NCBI GenBank assembly: GCA_033085395.1
Contig: JANQBS010000165.1
Coordinates: 26,838 to 90,837, forward strand
Length of the DNA: 64,000 nucleotides
From: Xanthoparmelia taractica
Lineage: Eukaryota; Ascomycota; Lecanoromycetes; Lecanorales; Parmeliaceae
Reading direction: 5' to 3'
The position numbers and the translations under genes are program-made. The notes under the pieces are model-generated. The model ran no database searches. It was given only the letters and a program-made list of their open reading frames with translations, and had not been told where the DNA came from. Positions within the stretch are counted from its first letter, which is position 1. Each line of letters begins with the position of its first letter. Of the stretch, positions 59,901 to 64,000 are shown in pieces.

Positions 59901-61691
59901 TGGCAAGAAGTCTGATTACAAGCTGGAGCACGTCAGCCCTTTCTTCACGGACCCGAAGAAGGAATACACCGAGGCATTCGAGGCCAAGCTCTCGAAACTC
60001 AATGGTAAAACATCCGAGGACCAGCTATGTATTGAGGAATACCTCGTCAAGAGCGAAAAAGCCTGGTATGGGAGAATGCGAATGGCAGAGATGGGCAAGT
60101 CAAGACCAAGCAGTCCTGCACCTTCTGTATTCAGAATGGACCGCCACACCCCTTCACCAACTCCTTATAACGAGTCTCCTGCGGGTTCGATCTTCGAGGG
60201 TAGCAACTTGGGACCAAAAGATGATTATAGGAGCGAATCCCGACTGAGGGATTCAAGAACAGACACCATAGACGAGTTCCTCTTGGGTGAGAACTACACA
60301 CCACCTACTGGCCTGAGGCACTATCTCCGAGTCCGCTTCCCATTCTCTGAGTGGCCAATGTACTCCGTTCTCCTCGCCTTCGGCCAGATCATCGCGGCCA
60401 ACTCTTACCAAATCACCCTTCTCACCGGCACCGTCGGTGAAGCCGCTTCCAAACTTTACGTCATCGCTTCATTATACCTCATGGCGTCTATAGTGTGGTG
60501 GTTCCTCTACAGGAGATTGCAAACCGTCTACGTCCTTTCGATTCCCTTCATATTCTACGGCTTCGCCTTTTTGTTCATCGGTCTTGCACCTTTCGGCCCC
60601 ACTGTTGGCGGGAGAGGATGGATCCAGAATGTGGCGACTGGCCTTTATGCCGTTGGATCCGCTTCTGGCTCGGTGTACTTCGCCGTCAATTTCGGAGACG
60701 AGGGTGGTGCGCCGGTCACCAGATGGGTTTACAGAGCATGCATTATCCAAGGCACGCAGCAGATCTACGTCGTAGCGCTCTGGTACTGGGGTTCCGCTTT
60801 AACCAAGTCATCTGCACATGGAGCCCTGGGCAGCTCCGCCGCAATGGCATCTACGAATGTCATCATACCCGTTGGTATTGTCCTTGCATGCCTGATGTGG
60901 GCTGTGGGCTATGTACTCTTCTTTGGTTTACCAAAGTATTACAGACAAGCACCGGGCAAGATTCCTTCCTTCTACACTTCCCTGTTCAGAAGGAAGATCA
61001 TCATCGTATGACCCCATTTCCTTTCTTCATTTGAAATGAAAATTTGCTAACATTGTCCCAGTGGTTCTTCGTCGTAATCGTAATCCAAAATTACTGGCTC
61101 TCGGCACCTTACGGTCGCAACTGGCTCTACCTCTGGTCTTCGCAGCACGTCCCCGCCTGGTCCATCGCCGTCCTTGTGGTTTTCTTCTTCATCATCGTCT
61201 GGGCCGCTCTCCTCTACGTCTTCGCCCTCCTCTCCACATCTCACTCCTGGGTCCTGCCAGTCTTCGCCATGGGTCTAGGCGCCCCACGCTGGGCACAAAT
61301 GCTCTGGGGAACATCCAACATCGGTCTCTACCTCCCTTGGGCTGGGGGGCGAGCTGCATCCGCGATCGCGGGCAGGAGCCTGTGGCTTTGGCTAGGTGTC
61401 CTTGACGCCGTTCAGGGCGTCGGTTTCGGCATGATACTCCTGCAAACCTTGACGCGCTTCCACGTCTTCTTCACGCTCATTGCGGCACAAGTCCTCGGCT
61501 CCATTGCTACCATTTTAGCGAGAGCTACCGCACCCGATAAGATCGGCCCCGGCGACGTCTTCCCCGATTTCTCAGCCGGTGCGATGCCGGGACTGGGGAA
61601 AGCGTGGTTTTGGGTGGCGCTGCTGATGAATCTTGCGGTGCCGGTTGGGTTCTTTATGTTTTTCAGGAAGGAGCAGTTGAGTAAGCCTTGA
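53944..61691 (+). CDS. AGS1: Cell-wall alpha-1,3-glucan synthase
   Basis: Plasma-membrane enzyme that makes and exports alpha-1,3-glucan. Inferred exons are 53944-54303, 54366-54541, 54603-55304, 55357-56180, 56354-56793, 56851-61005 and 61062-61691, with introns of 62, 61, 52, 173, 57 and 56 nt, giving 2,428 aa, normal for the family. A signal peptide lies at ~1-22. An extracellular GH13 amylase-like domain follows, with DNTMST, DLDGYRMDKG and ISGEIV motifs, then a Cys-containing linker and beta-rich domains. A transmembrane helix lies near 1,071 (LALYILLWIIPILTGATG). The cytosolic GT5 starch-synthase-type domain has the KIGGLG motif near 1,195 and SRDEPFGLVAVEFG. A Ser/Arg-rich regulatory segment follows, then a multi-span membrane domain from about 2,000 to the end, presumed to export the polymer. 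Transitional splice sites all keep frame. Confidence 0.95.
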
Positions 61692-63000
61692 ATAACGGGC
61701 TTACTCTCCTCCTCCGCTTGGCATCATTTTTGCATGCCCCGTTCATTTCTTTGTTGGAATACTTGATACAAATGTGTGGGTTTTATGATACGAGCTACCT
61801 TAGATTTGTCGCATGATTGCCCTGGTTCTTTCTTGTATTTTCTTGGCGCGTTCTAGCGGCATTTCGTTTTAGATTCCATGGGGTACATTACATAGAGGCG
61901 AAACGCCTTGGAAATTTTTTTGTGTGTCTTGTTATGCCTTGTCTGGATAATATGTAGATATGTCTGTCGATAGATTGATATCGTCATCTCTTTGGCCAAA
62001 GAGGCATTGGAACAATGGGAAGCTTCCAAACTTCTTGAGGGACATGTTCATTCTTTTTTCGCTTATTAGAGATATCAATCACTCCTATATGTCCTCTTTT
62101 ACGATCACTACTAAAGATAGAAGACACGCGCGCACACACCACCGACGCCTACCACTAGCTCGCTGTCCCCTCCCTCGCTTGGTTCAAAGTATCCCCACCC
62201 CACCCCTTCCCCGCTACCTACCCACCCACCACACCTCATCCATCTAACGTCATCCCTATCCACTTGCCTGCCCTAAACAACCCAAAGAACAAAGAGCAGA
62301 CAGAATACCGGCTCCACTCCATTCGATCGATCTTTATTCATTGTAATAGGATATCCCACATCCCATGTCTCATATCTTCAACCAGTTTTTGCCATTTGTT
62401 ATTTGCCATCTACGCGGTACCCTTTTTTCTGGCAGTGGTGTGGAGGAGGGGGGTATATGGGCATCTTTGAGGGATTAGGACCGGGAAGGGAAAGGGAAAG
62501 GGAAAGCGGAAGCATAAGCTAAACCGTAAAAATCTATGGAATTGCAATATTCTCACCACCAGAATATCCAAAACATTGTCGTCCCACTCACCACACAACC
62601 CTGGATCAGTTAGGCAGCGCTCACGCAAGGCTGTAATAGTACTACTACAACGACGATAACTCCAATATAATGTCACGTCTCGATCACTCACCTACCTCCG
62701 CCAGCTGTCTCAATTATTCAAGGCCTCTGGGAATCGACACGGCGCCGCCTCCTAGGATTGCTTTCCACATATGTACACCATCCCCTCTCATCCGCTTAGC
62801 CACGTGACCGAGTTACATGGGCGTGAAGAACACATCGTTTCGACTCTCGCAGGGGTAAATTACAAGAATGTGGTTCCGCCACGTCTTGCCGTACTCGTTA
62901 ATCCTAGGATATGCACAATTAGGGCTAGGGCTAGCCCACCAAAATACTGCCTTTTTTGAATTCTTTTGATAGATCTACTGAAATAGAACGTTCTTATTAT
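61692..63000. other. AGS 3' flank
   Basis: No gene recognised. It includes a GGGAAA microsatellite at 62483-62506 and a CACGTGACC site near 62802. Short ORFs look random. Confidence 0.5.
62483..62506 (+). repeat. GGGAAA microsatellite
   Basis: About four tandem copies of the hexamer GGGAAA, the first one imperfect. Confidence 0.85.
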
Positions 63001-63125
63001 TCGAGGCCGTATAATCTAGTTGAAAGATCGTTCCAGTTGCCACACTAGGCTGTGAGTTTAATTCCTATTACCTTAATTTTTCGTGATGATCATGATAACA
63101 TTTGCTATTATTATCGCTTTTGATA

Positions 63126-63185
63126 GGCTTCACCACAGAAGGCCTCATCGTAAGAGGCCTTATCGTAAGAGGCTTCATCACAGCC
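63126..63185 (+). repeat. 15-bp minisatellite, four copies
   Basis: Consecutive 15-mers of the form GGC(C/T)TCAyCryArrr start at 63126, 63141, 63156 and 63171. The middle two differ by a single C/T change. Confidence 0.8.
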
Positions 63186-63540
63186 GTAACAGCGAGATAA
63201 AAGAGATGGGCGAGGCGAACGAGGTGAAAGAGATAAGAAGGCTATCAAAATGATAGCAAAGAACGTAGCAGAAGAAGAAGTAGTAGAAGAAGTCGTATCG
63301 GTCTACGGGTCGGAAAGGTCTGGGATGGTCTGGGATATGAGGTGTCGATACCATACCATGGTATGGTATGGTATTGAGACCATATCATTTGATTTTTATG
63401 GAATGGTCTGGGAGACGTGCTGATATCATGAAATGGTCTGGGAAATTTCTAATATATGTAGGGGTATCTCATATTATATGTAGGGGTATGGGAAATATAC
63501 TATATATAGAAGAAGTTACTCTATATAGAATTATACGAAC

Positions 63541-63700
63541 GTATTCTAGTTATTATTCTAGTCATCACTTCACTTTATTATCGTTATTATTATTACTTCA
63601 CTTTATTATCACGTTATTAAGTATTCTAGCTATTATTCTAGCCATCACTCCACTTCATTATCGTTATCACTATTACTTTACTTCATCATCACGTTATTAA
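63541..63700 (+). repeat. 80-bp tandem duplication differing only by C/T transitions
   Basis: 63541-63620 and 63621-63700 align without gaps. They differ at nine positions, and every difference is C versus T on the plus strand; five are in a CA-to-TA context. This matches repeat-induced point mutation or another strand-biased cytosine deamination. Confidence 0.9.
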
Positions 63701-64000
63701 GCTGAGCTCGCTATCGTATTTAATATCGTGTTGCGAAAGACTTTCGTAATCACCTAGGGCTTGGCGAGCTATTTCTATTATTATTAGTGTATTTAATTTA
63801 TTTAATTACTAGAAGAATTACTAGCACGCTAATTATAATAGTAATCTACTATCTATTCTACGATAGCAAATTCTTCTCTTTTCTCTTCGTATTATGAAAA
63901 GAATTTACGATTATTCTTTATAGTTATATATTCTTAGTTATTATAGTTATACGCTTCGTATAAATAATATAAAGATTAATATCTTCGAATATATAATAAA

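Larger units (their letters stand above)
63001..64000. other. AT-rich repetitive tail, RIP-like
   Basis: Base composition changes to strongly AT-rich with TA-dense words. It contains a 15-bp minisatellite, repeated GGTCTGGGA and ATATGTAGGGGTAT words, a CCATACCATGGTATGG palindrome near 63352-63367 and an 80-bp tandem duplication. No gene. It resembles an AT isochore made from mutated repeats and runs to the window end. Confidence 0.75.

Noticed and set aside
59252..60247. Alternate-frame ORFs of 118-156 codons within AGS
   Set aside because: Embedded in the Ser/Arg-rich linker of AGS; composition explains the openness.
63126..63185. CRISPR-like array
   Set aside because: Direct 15-mers without spacers in a eukaryotic genome; an ordinary minisatellite.

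Overview
The window is nuclear DNA from a filamentous ascomycete (Pezizomycotina). The evidence is short GT-AG introns of about 45-175 nt with CTGAC/CTAAC-like branch sites, and a gene set that includes alpha-1,3-glucan synthase, fungal midasin, a Sin1/Avo1 TORC2 subunit, a NACHT-ankyrin NLR and a Zn2Cys6-type finger. I cannot fix the class from sequence alone. Exon structures below were built by hand from reading-frame continuity, splice consensus and family recognition; no searches were run.

Layout. 1-20 kb is a dense housekeeping block: the C-terminal half of midasin (+), an AT-hook protein (+), a PRCC-like protein (-), Avo1/Sin1 (+) divergent from PRCC, a dual-specificity phosphatase (-), a neurochondrin-like protein (-) with a small overlapping upstream ORF (-), and mitochondrial ribosomal protein bL12m (+). 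20.9-22.3 kb holds a decayed hevein/GH18 chitinase (+). 22.9-28.7 kb holds a C2H2 zinc-finger protein (+), a protein kinase (+) and an F-box protein (-).

28.7-46 kb is accessory in character: long gene-poor stretches, a small single-pass membrane protein (-), an NLR (NACHT-ankyrin, -) with a broken SesB-like hydrolase domain upstream, a divergently transcribed Zn2Cys6-finger/ankyrin protein (+), a class 3 lipase (+) and a frameshifted secreted-protein gene (-). 46-48 kb holds dihydroxyacid dehydratase (ILV3, +). A gene-free 5.9 kb stretch with strong purine/pyrimidine asymmetry precedes the seven-exon alpha-1,3-glucan synthase gene (+, 53.9-61.7 kb). The last kilobase is AT-rich and carries tandem repeats whose copies differ only by C/T transitions, a signature of repeat-induced point mutation (RIP).

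Functional themes are ribosome biogenesis (midasin), TORC2 signalling (Avo1), mitochondrial translation (bL12m), branched-chain amino-acid synthesis (ILV3) and cell-wall synthesis and turnover (AGS, dead chitinase). The most unusual part is 32-39 kb, where an NLR with a decayed N-terminal effector sits head-to-head with a zinc-finger/ankyrin gene.
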